A model generated the notes under the pieces. It did not search any database and was not told the DNA's origin. It worked only from the letters and a program-made list of their open reading frames with translations. This document shows positions 10,204 through 19,964 of a DNA stretch of 64,000 bases, one piece after another. The position numbers and the translations under genes are program-made. The stretch is from Modestobacter roseus. GTDB lineage: Bacteria > Actinomycetota > Actinomycetes > Mycobacteriales > Geodermatophilaceae. Location of the stretch: assembly GCF_007994135.1 (NCBI RefSeq), contig NZ_VLKF01000001.1, positions 1,736,001 through 1,800,000 on the forward strand, read 5' to 3'. Numbering within the stretch: the first letter of the stretch is position 1; each line of letters opens with the position of its first letter.

Positions 10204-11777
10204 CAGCCGGTGACGGTCACGTCGGTCAGCGGCAGGTCGTACTCGGTGGCGCCGAGCTCGAACCCCCGCACCGTGTCGCGCACCGCCCACTGCCGGGGCA
10301 GCTGCACCAGCGGGACGGCGGCGGTCTGCTCCGCCAGCGTCGTCCAGATCGCGTCGAACGCCGCCTGCCGGCTCTCCTCGTCAGCCGCGGCCAGCGCCAC
10401 CGGGATCTGCTCGTCGAGCTCCGGGGAGGCGAACAGGTGCCCTTCCTGCACGCTGCGGAAGTTCGCCGTCAGCGTGCTGTAGGGGTCGTAGGGCGCCCCG
10501 TAGGTGGCGTAGAAGCGCAGGTCGAAGTCGCGCGCGGACACCGCGGTGCCGTAGGCGGTGCTGTCCAGCCGGTCGATCGTCACGCCGATGCCGACCGCGC
10601 CCAGCTGGTCGGCGACGACCTGGCTCAGCGCCGTCGCCTGTGGCAGCAGCCCGGGGTCGAGGACCAGGTCCAGCTGCAGCGGGACGCCGTCCTTGCTGCG
10701 CACCCCCTCGCCGGTCCAGCCCGCCTGGTCCAGCAGCTCCTCCGCAGCCGCGGTGTCGGCAGCACCCGCCGGCTCGGGGTCGGGGCCGTAGGGGACGTTC
10801 GCCGGGAAGACGGTGGTGGCCGCCGTGGCCCGGCCCTCGAACAGCCCCTCGGCGATGCCCGGCCGGTCGAGCGCGAGGTCCATCGCCCGCCGCACCGCCG
10901 GGTCGGCGAGCGCGGGGTTGCCGGTGTCGGCGTTGACCGTCAGCAGCAGGTTGGTGGTGGACTCGGCGGTCAGCACCTGCACCCCGTCGGTGGCCTCCAG
11001 CGCGGCGGCCTCCTCCAGCGCGAGCGGCGCGGTGTACTCCCCGCCGATCACGTCGACCTCGTCGGCCTGCAGTGCGGCGACCCGGGCGGCGGCGTCGGGG
11101 ATGACGGCGAACTCCAGCCGGTCCGGCGACGGCGTGCCGCCCCACCAGTCGTCGTTGGGCACCAGGACGATCCGCTGCTCGTCCAGCGACTCGACCTGGT
11201 ACGGGCCGGTGCCGACCGGTTCACCCTCGGCGGCCGCCGGGCTGGTGAACCGCACCGGCCGGGTGAGCGCCAGCTCGTTGAGTGCGGGGTGGTAGGGCTG
11301 GCTCAGCCGCCAGGTGATCGTGGTGTCGTCGGTGGCCTCGATCGACTCGGTGACGCCGGTCAGCCCCAGGAAGCCGTTGTCCGGGTCCTCCACCCAGCGG
11401 AGCAGGTCAGCACGGGCGACGTCGGCGTCGAACGGGGTGCCGTCGGTGAAGGTGACGCCCGGCCGCAGCGCGAAGGTCATGGTCAGGCCGTCGTCGCTGA
11501 TCTCCCAGGACTCGGCCAGCGCCGGGGCGAAGTCGCCGTCGGCGGTGTAGCGGACCAGCGGCTCGAAGACCTGGTCCAGCACGGTGAAGGACGAGGTCGT
11601 GTAGTCCTGCACCGACAGCGACGCCTCCGGGTCGGCGAGCGCCACCCGGAGCACCTGCGCGTCGCCGCTGGCCTCGCCGGCGTCGGCGTCGCCGCCGTCG
11701 AGGCCGCAGCCGGCGAGCGCGAGCGCCAAGGCTCCGGCGGTGAGGACGGCCCAGGGGCGGGACCGGGACGAGGACAT
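10203..11777 (-). CDS. Peptide/nickel-type ABC transporter substrate-binding lipoprotein
   Basis: A 524-residue family-5 extracellular solute-binding protein. The signal peptide ends in lipobox LAGC at about residue 24. The family signature region RPGVTFTDGTPFDADVARAD and a C-terminal QLPRQWAVRD region are visible. The ATG at 11777 has AGAAGG 7 nt upstream and is preferred to an ATG six codons earlier. It lies 126 bp after the small Cys-rich gene of the ribosomal operon, on the same strand, with no strong terminator between, so read-through from the Zur-type promoter at 13038-13074 is possible. Ligand unknown. Confidence 0.87.
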   Translation of the reverse strand: MSSSRSRPWAVLTAGALALALAGCGLDGGDADAGEASGDAQVLRVALADPEASLSVQDYTTSSFTVLDQVFEPLVRYTADGDFAPALAESWEISDDGLTMTFALRPGVTFTDGTPFDADVARADLLRWVEDPDNGFLGLTGVTESIEATDDTTITWRLSQPYHPALNELALTRPVRFTSPAAAEGEPVGTGPYQVESLDEQRIVLVPNDDWWGGTPSPDRLEFAVIPDAAARVAALQADEVDVIGGEYTAPLALEEAAALEATDGVQVLTAESTTNLLLTVNADTGNPALADPAVRRAMDLALDRPGIAEGLFEGRATAATTVFPANVPYGPDPEPAGAADTAAAEELLDQAGWTGEGVRSKDGVPLQLDLVLDPGLLPQATALSQVVADQLGAVGIGVTIDRLDSTAYGTAVSARDFDLRFYATYGAPYDPYSTLTANFRSVQEGHLFASPELDEQIPVALAAADEESRQAAFDAIWTTLAEQTAAVPLVQLPRQWAVRDTVRGFELGATEYDLPLTDVTVTG

Positions 11778-11903
11778 GGTCGTGCCTTCTCTCAACAGGG
11801 TCGGGGCCTCGAGGAGCGGTGCTCCCGAGGTGGTGGTGCGGTAGGACGGACGGCGCTCGGCTGCCAGCGGCAGGCCGCGGAGACCGGCCGCAGCGCTCGG
11901 AAC

Positions 11904-12035
11904 TCAGCGCTTGGACTGACGGGCGTCCCGGCGGCGCTCGGCGCGGTTGCGCCGGTCGGGCACGGTGCCCGGCGGAGCCACCGGCGGGACCGGGGCGGGG
12001 GCGCTGCAGCCCCGCGGCGAACAGCAGTCGGACAT
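11904..12035 (-). CDS. 43-residue Cys-rich, Arg-rich small protein at the end of the alternative ribosomal operon
   Basis: The ATG at 12035 lies 4 nt after the S18 stop, with GTGAGGG just upstream. The product starts MSDCCSPRGC, has a Pro/Ala-rich middle (APAPVPPVAPPG) and ends in a basic tail, RRNRAERRRDARQSKR. Three cysteines in the first ten residues suggest metal or redox sensing; the tail resembles an rRNA-binding extension. Its position as the last gene of a unit of zinc-free ribosomal proteins argues for a ribosome- or zinc-related job. I do not recognise a named family. A frame overlapping it on the same strand is less convincing because it lacks ribosomal-operon spacing. Confidence 0.6.
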   Translation of the reverse strand: MSDCCSPRGCSAPAPVPPVAPPGTVPDRRNRAERRRDARQSKR

Positions 12036-12039
12036 GCCC

Positions 12040-12258
12040 TCACCGCCCCTTCGACGGGTAGGGCAGCAGCGCCATCTCGCGGGCGCTCTTGATCGCCGCC
12101 GCCACCGTGCGGTGCTGTTTCGGCGACAGGCCGGTGACCCGGCGGGCGCGGATCTTGCCGCGGTCGGAGATGAACGAGCGCAGCACCTGCACGTCGTGCC
12201 AGACGAAGGGCTCGGGCAGCTCCCGCTTCTTCCGCGGCCGGGGGCGGGCCGGCTTCAC
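12040..12258 (-). CDS. rpsR2: 30S ribosomal protein S18, zinc-independent paralogue
   Basis: A 72-residue S18. Core sequence [19 protein letters not shown] and [20 protein letters not shown] matches bS18, and there is no cysteine, so it is the C-minus form used when zinc is scarce. It overlaps the S14 stop by 4 bp. It is part of the minus-strand unit starting at 12995 under site C. Confidence 0.95.
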   Translation of the reverse strand: MKPARPRPRKKRELPEPFVWHDVQVLRSFISDRGKIRARRVTGLSPKQHRTVAAAIKSAREMALLPYPSKGR

Positions 12259-12557
12259 CAGGAGCTCTTCGTGATGCCGGGCAGCTCGCCGTTGTGCGCC
12301 ATCTGCCGGAAACGGACCCGGGACAGGCCGAACTTCCGCAGGTGACCGCGCGGCCGGCCGTCGGCGACGTCGCGGTTGCGCAGCCGCGTGGGGCTGGCGT
12401 CGCGCGGCAACCGCTGCAGGGCGGCCTGCGCCGCGGCGCGCTCCTCCCCGGTGGCCGCCGTGCGGACGGCGTCCCTCAGCTGGGCACGCCGCTCGGCGTA
12501 CCGCGCGACGACCTCCCGGCGCTGCCGGTCCTTGGCGATCATGGACTTCTTGGCCAT
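12255..12557 (-). CDS. rpsN2: 30S ribosomal protein S14, zinc-independent paralogue
   Basis: A 100-residue long-form S14 beginning [14 protein letters not shown] and ending [19 protein letters not shown] followed by the usual PGITKSSW tail. It lacks the CxxC pairs of the zinc form. The start lies 1 nt after the L33 stop. It replaces the zinc-binding S14 during zinc starvation, releasing stored zinc. Confidence 0.95.
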   Translation of the reverse strand: MAKKSMIAKDRQRREVVARYAERRAQLRDAVRTAATGEERAAAQAALQRLPRDASPTRLRNRDVADGRPRGHLRKFGLSRVRFRQMAHNGELPGITKSSW

Positions 12558-12558
12558 C

Positions 12559-12726
12559 TCAGCGCTCCTCGCGGAAGTCGACGTGCCGGCGGATCCGCGG
12601 GTCGTACTTCTTCAGCACGAGCCGGTCCGGGTCGTTGCGCCGGTTCTTCCGGGTCACGTACGTGTAGCCGGTGCCGGCGGTGGACGTGAGCTTGATGATC
12701 GGGCGGACGTCGGTGCCGCGGGCCAT
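12559..12726 (-). CDS. rpmG2: 50S ribosomal protein L33, zinc-independent paralogue
   Basis: A 55-residue L33 starting [20 protein letters not shown], then [22 protein letters not shown]. No cysteines, so it is the C-minus type. The ATG at 12726 shares one base with the L28 stop. The frame stays open for kilobases upstream, but only this 55-residue segment is the gene. Confidence 0.95.
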   Translation of the reverse strand: MARGTDVRPIIKLTSTAGTGYTYVTRKNRRNDPDRLVLKKYDPRIRRHVDFREER

Positions 12727-12995
12727 CAGGCGTCCCTCCGCCCGGCACCCAGCCGACGGCGGGCATCGGGGTCGGTGGCCCGGATCCGCCCGACGACCGC
12801 CTCGATGCCCTGGACGTCGATGGTCTTGATGCCCTTGGTGGAGACGGTGAGCCGGATCCAGCGGTTCTCGCTGGGCAGGAAGAACCGCCTGGACTGCAGG
12901 TTCGGGTCGACGCGGCGGCTGGTGCGCCGGTGCGAGTGGCTCACGGTCTTGCCGAAGGCAGGACGGCGGCCGGTCACCTCGCAGTAGGTGGCCAC
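12726..12995 (-). CDS. rpmB2: 50S ribosomal protein L28, zinc-independent paralogue
   Basis: An 89-residue L28, starting [21 protein letters not shown] after the initiator, with [21 protein letters not shown]. One cysteine remains (C5), so a four-Cys zinc site is absent. GTG start at 12995 with AAGGAG 8 nt upstream. First gene of the C-minus ribosomal unit L28-L33-S14-S18-small protein. Its leader of about 35 nt begins at the -10 box ACCCTA/TAGGGT (12-13 kb border, 13038-13043). Confidence 0.95.
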   Translation of the reverse strand: MATYCEVTGRRPAFGKTVSHSHRRTSRRVDPNLQSRRFFLPSENRWIRLTVSTKGIKTIDVQGIEAVVGRIRATDPDARRRLGAGRRDA

Positions 12996-13037
12996 GGAAG
13001 GTGCTCCTTGCGTCTGTGGGGAGTCGGATCGCAGACC

Positions 13038-13074
13038 ACCCTAGCTGGGAATGGTTCCCGTTTGCAGCTAGGGT
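13038..13074. promoter_or_regulatory. Divergent promoter with central candidate Zur operator (site C)
   Basis: The palindrome core GGGAATGGTTCCC (13047-13059) is flanked by perfectly inverted arms ACCCTAGCTG (13038-13047) and CAGCTAGGGT (13065-13074). Each arm supplies a TAGGGT -10, one per direction. On the plus strand, 7 nt separate the -10 from the cobW ATG, so that mRNA is probably leaderless. On the minus strand it drives the C-minus ribosomal genes. One bound dimer could shut both. Confidence 0.7.
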
Positions 13075-13081
13075 GATCGGC

Positions 13082-14353
13082 ATGACCGCACCCCGCACCT
13101 CCCTGGTGCTCGTCACCGGCCTGTCCCGGGAGCTCACCGCCCGGGCCGCCACGCCACTGCTCGACCGGCCCGGCACCGTCGTCGTGCACCACGACGTCTC
13201 CGGCCTGGACGGCGGCGTCGTGGTCCGGACCCTGCGCGAGGCCGGGCCCCACGGCGTCACCGAGCACGTCGCCGCCATCGAGCTGGCCCACGGCTGCCTG
13301 TCCTGCACCCTCCGGCTGGACCTGCTGCCCCTGCTGCGCACGCTGGGCCGGCGTCCGGACGTGTCCCGCGTCGTGCTGGAGCTGGATCCCGCACTGGAGC
13401 CGGAGCACCTGTGCTGGTCGATCGAGAACGTCGTCCTCGACGACCTGCCGGACGACGGGGGGACGGAGACCGCGGGCGACTCGGTGCAGGTCACCGGCGT
13501 GCTCGCCGCGCTGGACGCGGGCAGCTGGTTCGACGCCGCCACCGGCGAGGAGGCCATGGCCGACGTCGGGCTGGCGGCCACCGCCGACGACGAGCGCACC
13601 CTGGCCCAGGTCGCGATCGGGCAGGTGGAGTCCGCCGACGCGGTGCTGGTGGCCGGCCAGCCGGCGGACGCGTGGTCCGGCGCCCGGCTGACCGCGGTGC
13701 TGGACCGGCTGCTGCCCGGGGTGCCCCGGGCCCGCCTGGGCGCCGTCCACCCCGACGCGCTGCTGACCGCGCTCCCCCGTGACGCCCGCCGCGGCCGGGT
13801 CTCCTCGCCGCACGACCCGCTGCTGGCCGGGCAGCCGCCGCTGGACGAGGACGCCGGCGTGGGCCTGGTGCGGTTCGCCGCCGACCGCCCGTTCCACCCC
13901 GAGCGGCTGCACGACGCCCTCGACGTGCTGCTCGACGGCGTCGTCCGCACCCGGGGCCGGCTCTGGCTGGCCACCCAGCACGACCGCGCGGTCTGGCTGG
14001 AGTCCGCCGGCGGCGGACTGCGGGTCGGGGACGCCGGCCCGTGGCTGGACACCCTCGGCGACGACGCGGAGCTGTGGGCGCAGGTCGACCCGCAGCGGGC
14101 GGCGGCCGCGGCGCTGCGCTGGGACCCGGTGTTCGGCGACCGCGACGTGCAGCTGGTCGTGCTGACCCACCGCCAGTCGCCGATGGCGATCACCACGACC
14201 CTCTTCGCCGCGCTGCTCACCGACGCCGAACTGGCCGCCGGCCCCGACCTGTGGGCCACCTGGCCGGACCCCTTCGGCGAGTGGCACGAGGACCCCTGCG
14301 AGGCCTCCACCCCCACGGATCTGCACGTCACCGACCGAGAGGAACACCCCTGA
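13082..14353 (+). CDS. CobW/COG0523-family protein with degenerate P-loop (Mrf/Rv0106-like)
   Basis: A 423-residue CobW-type protein. The usual GxxGxGKT nucleotide loop is replaced by [19 protein letters not shown], and the GCxCC metal motif by HGCLSC (C72, C75). The C-terminal CobW_C part contains [20 protein letters not shown]. Divergent relatives with the same changes lie next to C-minus ribosomal genes in mycobacteria; I recall one being reported as a factor that recruits the hibernation factor Mpy, but cannot verify this here. The ATG at 13082 is 7 nt after a TAGGGT -10; longer upstream frames would cross the operator. Its stop overlaps rpmE2. Confidence 0.85.
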   Translation: MTAPRTSLVLVTGLSRELTARAATPLLDRPGTVVVHHDVSGLDGGVVVRTLREAGPHGVTEHVAAIELAHGCLSCTLRLDLLPLLRTLGRRPDVSRVVLELDPALEPEHLCWSIENVVLDDLPDDGGTETAGDSVQVTGVLAALDAGSWFDAATGEEAMADVGLAATADDERTLAQVAIGQVESADAVLVAGQPADAWSGARLTAVLDRLLPGVPRARLGAVHPDALLTALPRDARRGRVSSPHDPLLAGQPPLDEDAGVGLVRFAADRPFHPERLHDALDVLLDGVVRTRGRLWLATQHDRAVWLESAGGGLRVGDAGPWLDTLGDDAELWAQVDPQRAAAAALRWDPVFGDRDVQLVVLTHRQSPMAITTTLFAALLTDAELAAGPDLWATWPDPFGEWHEDPCEASTPTDLHVTDREEHP

Positions 14354-14619
14354 TGAAGGACGGGATCCACCCCGGGTACCGCACGGTCGTCTTCCGGGAC
14401 ACCGCCAGCGGGGCGACCTACCGCACCCGCTCCACCGTCGGCAGCGACCAGACCATCGAGCTGGACGGCGAGACGCTGCCCGTGGTCAACGTCGAGATCA
14501 GTGCTGCCTCCCACCCGTTCTGGACCGGCAACCAGCGGGTGCTGGACACGGCCGGCCGGGTCGAGCGGTTCAACCAGCGCTACGGCGCCCGGGCGCGCGG
14601 CGCCCGCCGGGAGGGCTGA
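14353..14619 (+). CDS. rpmE2: 50S ribosomal protein L31 type B (zinc-independent)
   Basis: An 88-residue L31 type [21 protein letters not shown], then [21 protein letters not shown]. It lacks the cysteines of the zinc form. The ATG overlaps the CobW stop by 1 bp (TGATG), so the two are translationally coupled. With L28, L33, S14 and S18 it completes a five-protein zinc-free set under one divergent control region. Confidence 0.95.
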   Translation: MKDGIHPGYRTVVFRDTASGATYRTRSTVGSDQTIELDGETLPVVNVEISAASHPFWTGNQRVLDTAGRVERFNQRYGARARGARREG

Positions 14620-14651
14620 GCCGTGGCCGCCGCCCAGCCGGGTCTCCTGCG

Positions 14652-15017
14652 GTGACCTCGGACCGCGGCGGCCCCGTGGTCGCGGTCTGCACCGGCCACC
14701 GGTGCGCCGGGCTGCGCCGGCTGGCCGGTACCGAGGACAGCGTGCCGCGGCTGGCGGCCGCGGTCCGGGAGACCTCCGGCGCGGTGCTGGTGACCGCGGA
14801 GTGCGTCGGCGCCTGCGACCGGGCCGCCGTGGTCGGCGTCGCCCGGCGCGCCCCGGACGCCCGGGCGGCCGGGCCGGCGCTCTGGCTGGCAGAGACGCAG
14901 AGCGCCGAGCGCACCGCGGCGCTGGTCGACTGGGTGCGCGACGACGGGGCGGGCGTGCTGCCCGTGTGCCTGCGCGGCGCCGTCGCCGGCGTCGGCGCCC
15001 CACCCCGCCCGGCCTGA
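14652..15017 (+). CDS. Thioredoxin-fold (2Fe-2S) ferredoxin-like protein
   Basis: A 121-residue protein with four candidate iron-sulfur cysteines, CTGHRC near residues 13-18 and CVGAC near residues 52-56, the spacing of small thioredoxin-like 2Fe-2S proteins. A fifth cysteine lies near the C-terminus. The GTG at 14652 lacks a clear ribosome site and is 32 nt after rpmE2, so co-transcription is likely. Its presence in a zinc-starvation unit suggests metal-trafficking or redox support; the actual function is unknown. Confidence 0.6.
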   Translation: MTSDRGGPVVAVCTGHRCAGLRRLAGTEDSVPRLAAAVRETSGAVLVTAECVGACDRAAVVGVARRAPDARAAGPALWLAETQSAERTAALVDWVRDDGAGVLPVCLRGAVAGVGAPPRPA

Positions 15018-15019
15018 CC

Positions 15020-15077
15020 GGGCGGACATGGCCATCACCGCCCCCGCTCGGCGGGGTGATGATGGCCATGTCCGCCC
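15020..15077. terminator. Long-stem bidirectional terminator
   Basis: GGGCGGACATGGCCATCA (15020-15037) pairs perfectly with its complement at 15060-15077: an 18-bp stem. The 22-nt loop can itself pair further through CGCCCC/GGGG. It lies exactly between the plus-strand zinc unit and the minus-strand aldehyde dehydrogenase, and probably ends both. Confidence 0.85.
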
Positions 15078-15084
15078 CTGGGGG

Positions 15085-16506
15085 CTACTCCGAGGCGGTG
15101 GCGGTGTCGCCCGAGGACTGCTGGTCGCTGCGCGGCCCGACCCAGACGGTCTTGGCGTTCATGAACTCCCGCATGCCCAGCTCGGTGAGCTCCCGGCCGT
15201 AGCCGCTCTGCTTCACCCCGCCGAAGGGCAGCTCCGGGTAGCTGGTGGTCATCCCGTTGACGAACGCCATGCCCGCGGCGATGTCCCGGACGAACTCCGC
15301 CCGCTCGCCCTCGTCCTCGCTCCACAGGTTGGAGCCCAGTCCGTAGGGGTGGCCGTTGGCGATCTCGATCGCCTCGCCCAGGCTGTCGACGGTGAACAGC
15401 GCGGCCACCGGGCCGAACACCTCCTCGTCGTAGACCCGCATCTCCGGGGTGATGCCGGTCAGCAGCGTCGGCGGGTAGAACCAGCCGGGCCGGTCCGGGC
15501 GCTGGCCGCCGACGACGACGGTGGCCCCCTTCTCGACCGCGTCGGCGACGTAGGCCTCGACGTCGTCCCGGCCGGACTCGGTGGCCAGCGGCCCGACCTT
15601 CGTCGCCGGGTCGCGCGGGTCACCGACCGGCAGCGCGGCGAGCTTCTCGGCGAACAGCCGGGTGAACTCCTCGGCGACGTCGCGGTGCACGAAGAACCGC
15701 TTGGCCGCGATGCAGCTCTGCCCGTTGTTCTGGCAGCGCGCGGTGACCGCGACGTCGGCGGCCCGGTCCAGGTCGGCCGAGGGCATCACGATGAACGGGT
15801 CGGCGCCGCCGAGCTCCAGCACCGTCTTCTTCAGCACGTCACCGGCGATCGCGGCCACCGACTGCCCGGCGGGGGCGCTGCCGGTGAGGGTGGCCGCGGC
15901 GACCCGGTCGTCGCGCAGCACCCGCTCGATGGTGCCCGACCCGATGAGCAGGGTCTGGAACACGTCGTCCGGGAAGCCCGCCTTGCGGAAGAGCTCGGCC
16001 AGGTACAGCGCGGTCTGCGGCACGTTGCTGGCGTGCTTGAGCAGGCCGACGTTGCCGGCCATCAGCGCCGGGGCGGCGAAGCGCATCGCCTGCCACAGCG
16101 GGAAGTTCCACGGCATGACGGCCAGCACCACGCCGATCGGCTGGTACGTGACGTAGGCCTGCTCGGCACCGACCGCACCGGCGTCCTTGGGCTCCGGCTC
16201 CAGCAGGGTGGGGCCGTGCTCGGCGTACCAGCGCAGCGCGGCGGCGCACTTGCCGATCTCGGCCTTCGCCGCCGTGAGCGTCTTGCCCATCTCGGTGGTC
16301 ATCAGCTCGGCGACGTCGTCGGTGTCGGCGTCCAGGGCGTCGGCCGCCGCGCGCAGCCAGCGCACCCGGTCCTCGACCGGGGTCAGCCGGTAGCTGCGCG
16401 CCGCCGCCGCGGCCCGGGCCAGCGCCTCCTCCAGCTGCTCGTCGGTGAGCGGGTCGAAGGTCCTCAGCGTCTGCCCGGTGGTCGGGTCGGTGGTGGCGAT
16501 GGCCAT
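15085..16506 (-). CDS. gabD: Succinate-semialdehyde dehydrogenase (NADP-type)
   Basis: A 473-residue aldehyde dehydrogenase oxidising succinate semialdehyde to succinate (GABA shunt). The catalytic cysteine is C265 in NNGQSCIAAKRF, the general base region is VLELGGADPF, and MPWNFPLWQAMRFAAPALMA is typical of the GabD/Sad group. The ATG at 16506 with GGGAGA upstream is preferred to longer upstream frames. It follows thrE on the same strand but a strong hairpin separates them, so it is probably its own unit. Confidence 0.88.
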   Translation of the reverse strand: MAIATTDPTTGQTLRTFDPLTDEQLEEALARAAAAARSYRLTPVEDRVRWLRAAADALDADTDDVAELMTTEMGKTLTAAKAEIGKCAAALRWYAEHGPTLLEPEPKDAGAVGAEQAYVTYQPIGVVLAVMPWNFPLWQAMRFAAPALMAGNVGLLKHASNVPQTALYLAELFRKAGFPDDVFQTLLIGSGTIERVLRDDRVAAATLTGSAPAGQSVAAIAGDVLKKTVLELGGADPFIVMPSADLDRAADVAVTARCQNNGQSCIAAKRFFVHRDVAEEFTRLFAEKLAALPVGDPRDPATKVGPLATESGRDDVEAYVADAVEKGATVVVGGQRPDRPGWFYPPTLLTGITPEMRVYDEEVFGPVAALFTVDSLGEAIEIANGHPYGLGSNLWSEDEGERAEFVRDIAAGMAFVNGMTTSYPELPFGGVKQSGYGRELTELGMREFMNAKTVWVGPRSDQQSSGDTATASE

Positions 16507-16530
16507 GGGGGTCTCCCGTCGTCGGCTGGG

Positions 16531-16588
16531 GGTGCCGGTCCGGACGGCGGCGCTCCGCGGGGGCGCTCGGGCGGTCCGGACGGGCACC
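16531..16588 (-). terminator. Hairpin terminator after the ThrE-like gene
   Basis: GGTGCCGGTCCGGAC (16531-16545) pairs with GTCCGGACGGGCACC (16574-16588) with one mismatch. Inside, GGCGCTC/GGGCGC adds a second stem. It lies about 50 bp past the thrE stop and just ahead of the gabD ribosome site. Confidence 0.6.
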
Positions 16589-16636
16589 GGTGCGCTGTGC
16601 ACCTGCCCGGCGGTGGCCTGGTGAAACCGCGCCCGG

Positions 16637-18010
16637 TCAGGCCTTCCGACGGCGCAGCGCACCGACCATGCGCGGCCCGCCGATCCGCCGCTCGACGCGC
16701 TGCAGCTCCCGGCGGGCCGGCTGGGCGAGGAAGCTGCCCAGGATCACGCCCGCGGCCAGCGCGAGCCCGATCGAGGTGGCCTGGCTCAGCAGCAGGAAGC
16801 CCGTACCGGTGTCCCCGCTGGCCAGGAAGAGCATGCCGCGGTAGATGGTGAGCCCGGGCAGCAGCGGGATGATCCCGGCGGCGACCAGGACGATCGGTGG
16901 CACCCGCTGCCGGTGCGCGAAGACGTAGGCGCCGAGCCCGAGGACGACGGCGGCCACCCCGGTGGACAGCGCCGGGTTCAGGTCCAGGTGGTCCAGCCCG
17001 CGGAACGCGCCCCAGCCCAGCGCCCCGGCCACCGCGGCCGCGGGGATCGTCCGCCGGGGTGCGTAGTTGCCGGCCGCGGCCGCGGCCGCGGCGACACCGG
17101 CGGCGAGGAACTGGGCGGGCAGGTCGGCCAGCCCGGTCTCCGGCGGCTGGTTGACCGCGAGGCTGACCCCGAGCCGGTCGGCGACGGAGAGCACGCCGGC
17201 CACCCCGGCGACGATCCCGGCGGCCAGCACGAACACCTCGAAGGCGCGGGCGCTGGCGGTGAGCAGGAAACCGCTGATCGCGTCCTGCACCGAGCCCACC
17301 AGGGTGATCCCCGGCAGCAGCAGCACGATCCCGCTGGCCACCACCAGGGAGGGCCGGACGTCGAGCTCGGCGGCGATGAGCCCCATGGCGACGGTGGTCG
17401 CGAAGGCCGCGCCCAGCAGGTTGGCGTAGAAGTCGGGCAGCCCGCGCGCCCCCAGCGCACCGGCGATCCGGTCGACCACCACCGTGGTGGCGAAGGCCGC
17501 CACGGTGACGAGCGCCCCGCCACCGAGGAGCACCGCGATCGCCGCCGCGAGCGCGGCCCGGGAGGCGGTGACCGCCCAGCGCCGGTAGGGGTGCCGGGCC
17601 CGGCGGATCTCCTCCAGCCGGGTCATCGCCTGCTCCGGGGTGACCCGCTGCTGCACCAGGTCGGTGACCAGGTTGTCGACCTCGGTCACCCGGGTGTGGT
17701 CGGGGGCACGGACCTGGACCAGCCGCACGCTGGTCACCGGCGCGACGTCCGAGGCCCGCACGTAGGTGAGGGTGATGGAGGTGAACGTGACCTCGCAGAC
17801 CACCCGGTCCAGCCCGCAGGCGCGCGCCAGGAGCACGAGCGTGGCCGTGACGTCGGCGGCCCCGACCCCGCCGGAGAGGAGCACCTCCCCGGCGCGGAGC
17901 GCGAAGTCCAGGACCCGGTAGGCCTCCCGCTCGTCCGGCTCGGGCAGGTGCACCGGCTCCGGTGCCGCCTGCTCCGGACGCCGTCCACCCCGTCGGCGTC
18001 CTGCGACCAC
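16637..18010 (-). CDS. Threonine/serine exporter ThrE family membrane protein
   Basis: A 457-residue two-domain protein. The cytoplasmic N-terminal DUF1212 part (YRVLDFALRAGEVLLSGGVG, then CEVTFTSITLTYVR) is followed by about ten membrane segments, ending with the second-domain motif GIIPLLPGLTIYRGML. This is the ThrE layout, exporting threonine and serine in Corynebacterium. The GTG at 18010 with AGGTGG upstream is chosen because frames extending further run through the 18-bp repeats. The tail is basic (VGALRRRKA). Transport substrate is by family only. Confidence 0.87.
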   Translation of the reverse strand: MVAGRRRGGRRPEQAAPEPVHLPEPDEREAYRVLDFALRAGEVLLSGGVGAADVTATLVLLARACGLDRVVCEVTFTSITLTYVRASDVAPVTSVRLVQVRAPDHTRVTEVDNLVTDLVQQRVTPEQAMTRLEEIRRARHPYRRWAVTASRAALAAAIAVLLGGGALVTVAAFATTVVVDRIAGALGARGLPDFYANLLGAAFATTVAMGLIAAELDVRPSLVVASGIVLLLPGITLVGSVQDAISGFLLTASARAFEVFVLAAGIVAGVAGVLSVADRLGVSLAVNQPPETGLADLPAQFLAAGVAAAAAAAGNYAPRRTIPAAAVAGALGWGAFRGLDHLDLNPALSTGVAAVVLGLGAYVFAHRQRVPPIVLVAAGIIPLLPGLTIYRGMLFLASGDTGTGFLLLSQATSIGLALAAGVILGSFLAQPARRELQRVERRIGGPRMVGALRRRKA

Positions 18011-18165
18011 CGATGACCACCTGCTCCCTGCCGCCCCGGTGCCGACCGGGGACGTTCCACCGCTCCGCACACCCTCCCAGCCCGGACCCGCGCGAGCACG
18101 GGAGAGCGGTGTGCGGTCGCCCACGCCCAGCTGTCCCACCTCAACACCCGCCCCGCCCCTACCAC

Positions 18166-18258
18166 CCGCCCCACCCCGACCACCCGCCCCACCCCGAGCA
18201 CCCACCCCACCCCGAGCACCCGCCCCACCCCGAGCACCCGCCCCGCCCCGGGCCCTCC
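18166..18258. repeat. 18-bp tandem repeat in a 330-bp gene-free divergent region
   Basis: About five copies of an 18-bp C-rich unit (CCACCCGCCCCACCCCGA type) lie between the divergent thrE and CoA-transferase genes. The whole 18011-18339 stretch has no convincing coding sequence. Its purine/pyrimidine skew could form unusual structure or space two promoters. Confidence 0.75.
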
Positions 18259-18294
18259 GGCCCGTGGCGGGCGGGACCGACGTCCCGCCCGTAG

Positions 18295-19857
<1,563 letters not shown>

Positions 19858-19964
19858 CCGTCCCCGGCGACACGCCGGTCGACCGGATCGGCGGCCAGCC
19901 GGGCGACGTCCGGTGTTCACCTGGTGACCCTCGGGCGGTTGCCCCGGTCATCGACAGTCCCCGC

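Noticed and set aside
11792..12043. An 83-residue frame overlapping the small Cys-rich gene
   Set aside because: Its start lies inside the S18 end and its sequence is unstructured Arg/Pro; the 43-residue frame has proper spacing and a ribosome site.
12727..15069. Very long minus-strand frame upstream of L33
   Set aside because: Only the last 55 codons match L33; the rest is an antisense shadow of CobW and its neighbours.
18166..18258. CRISPR-like regular repeats
   Set aside because: Units are contiguous 18-bp copies without unique spacers, and there are no cas genes.
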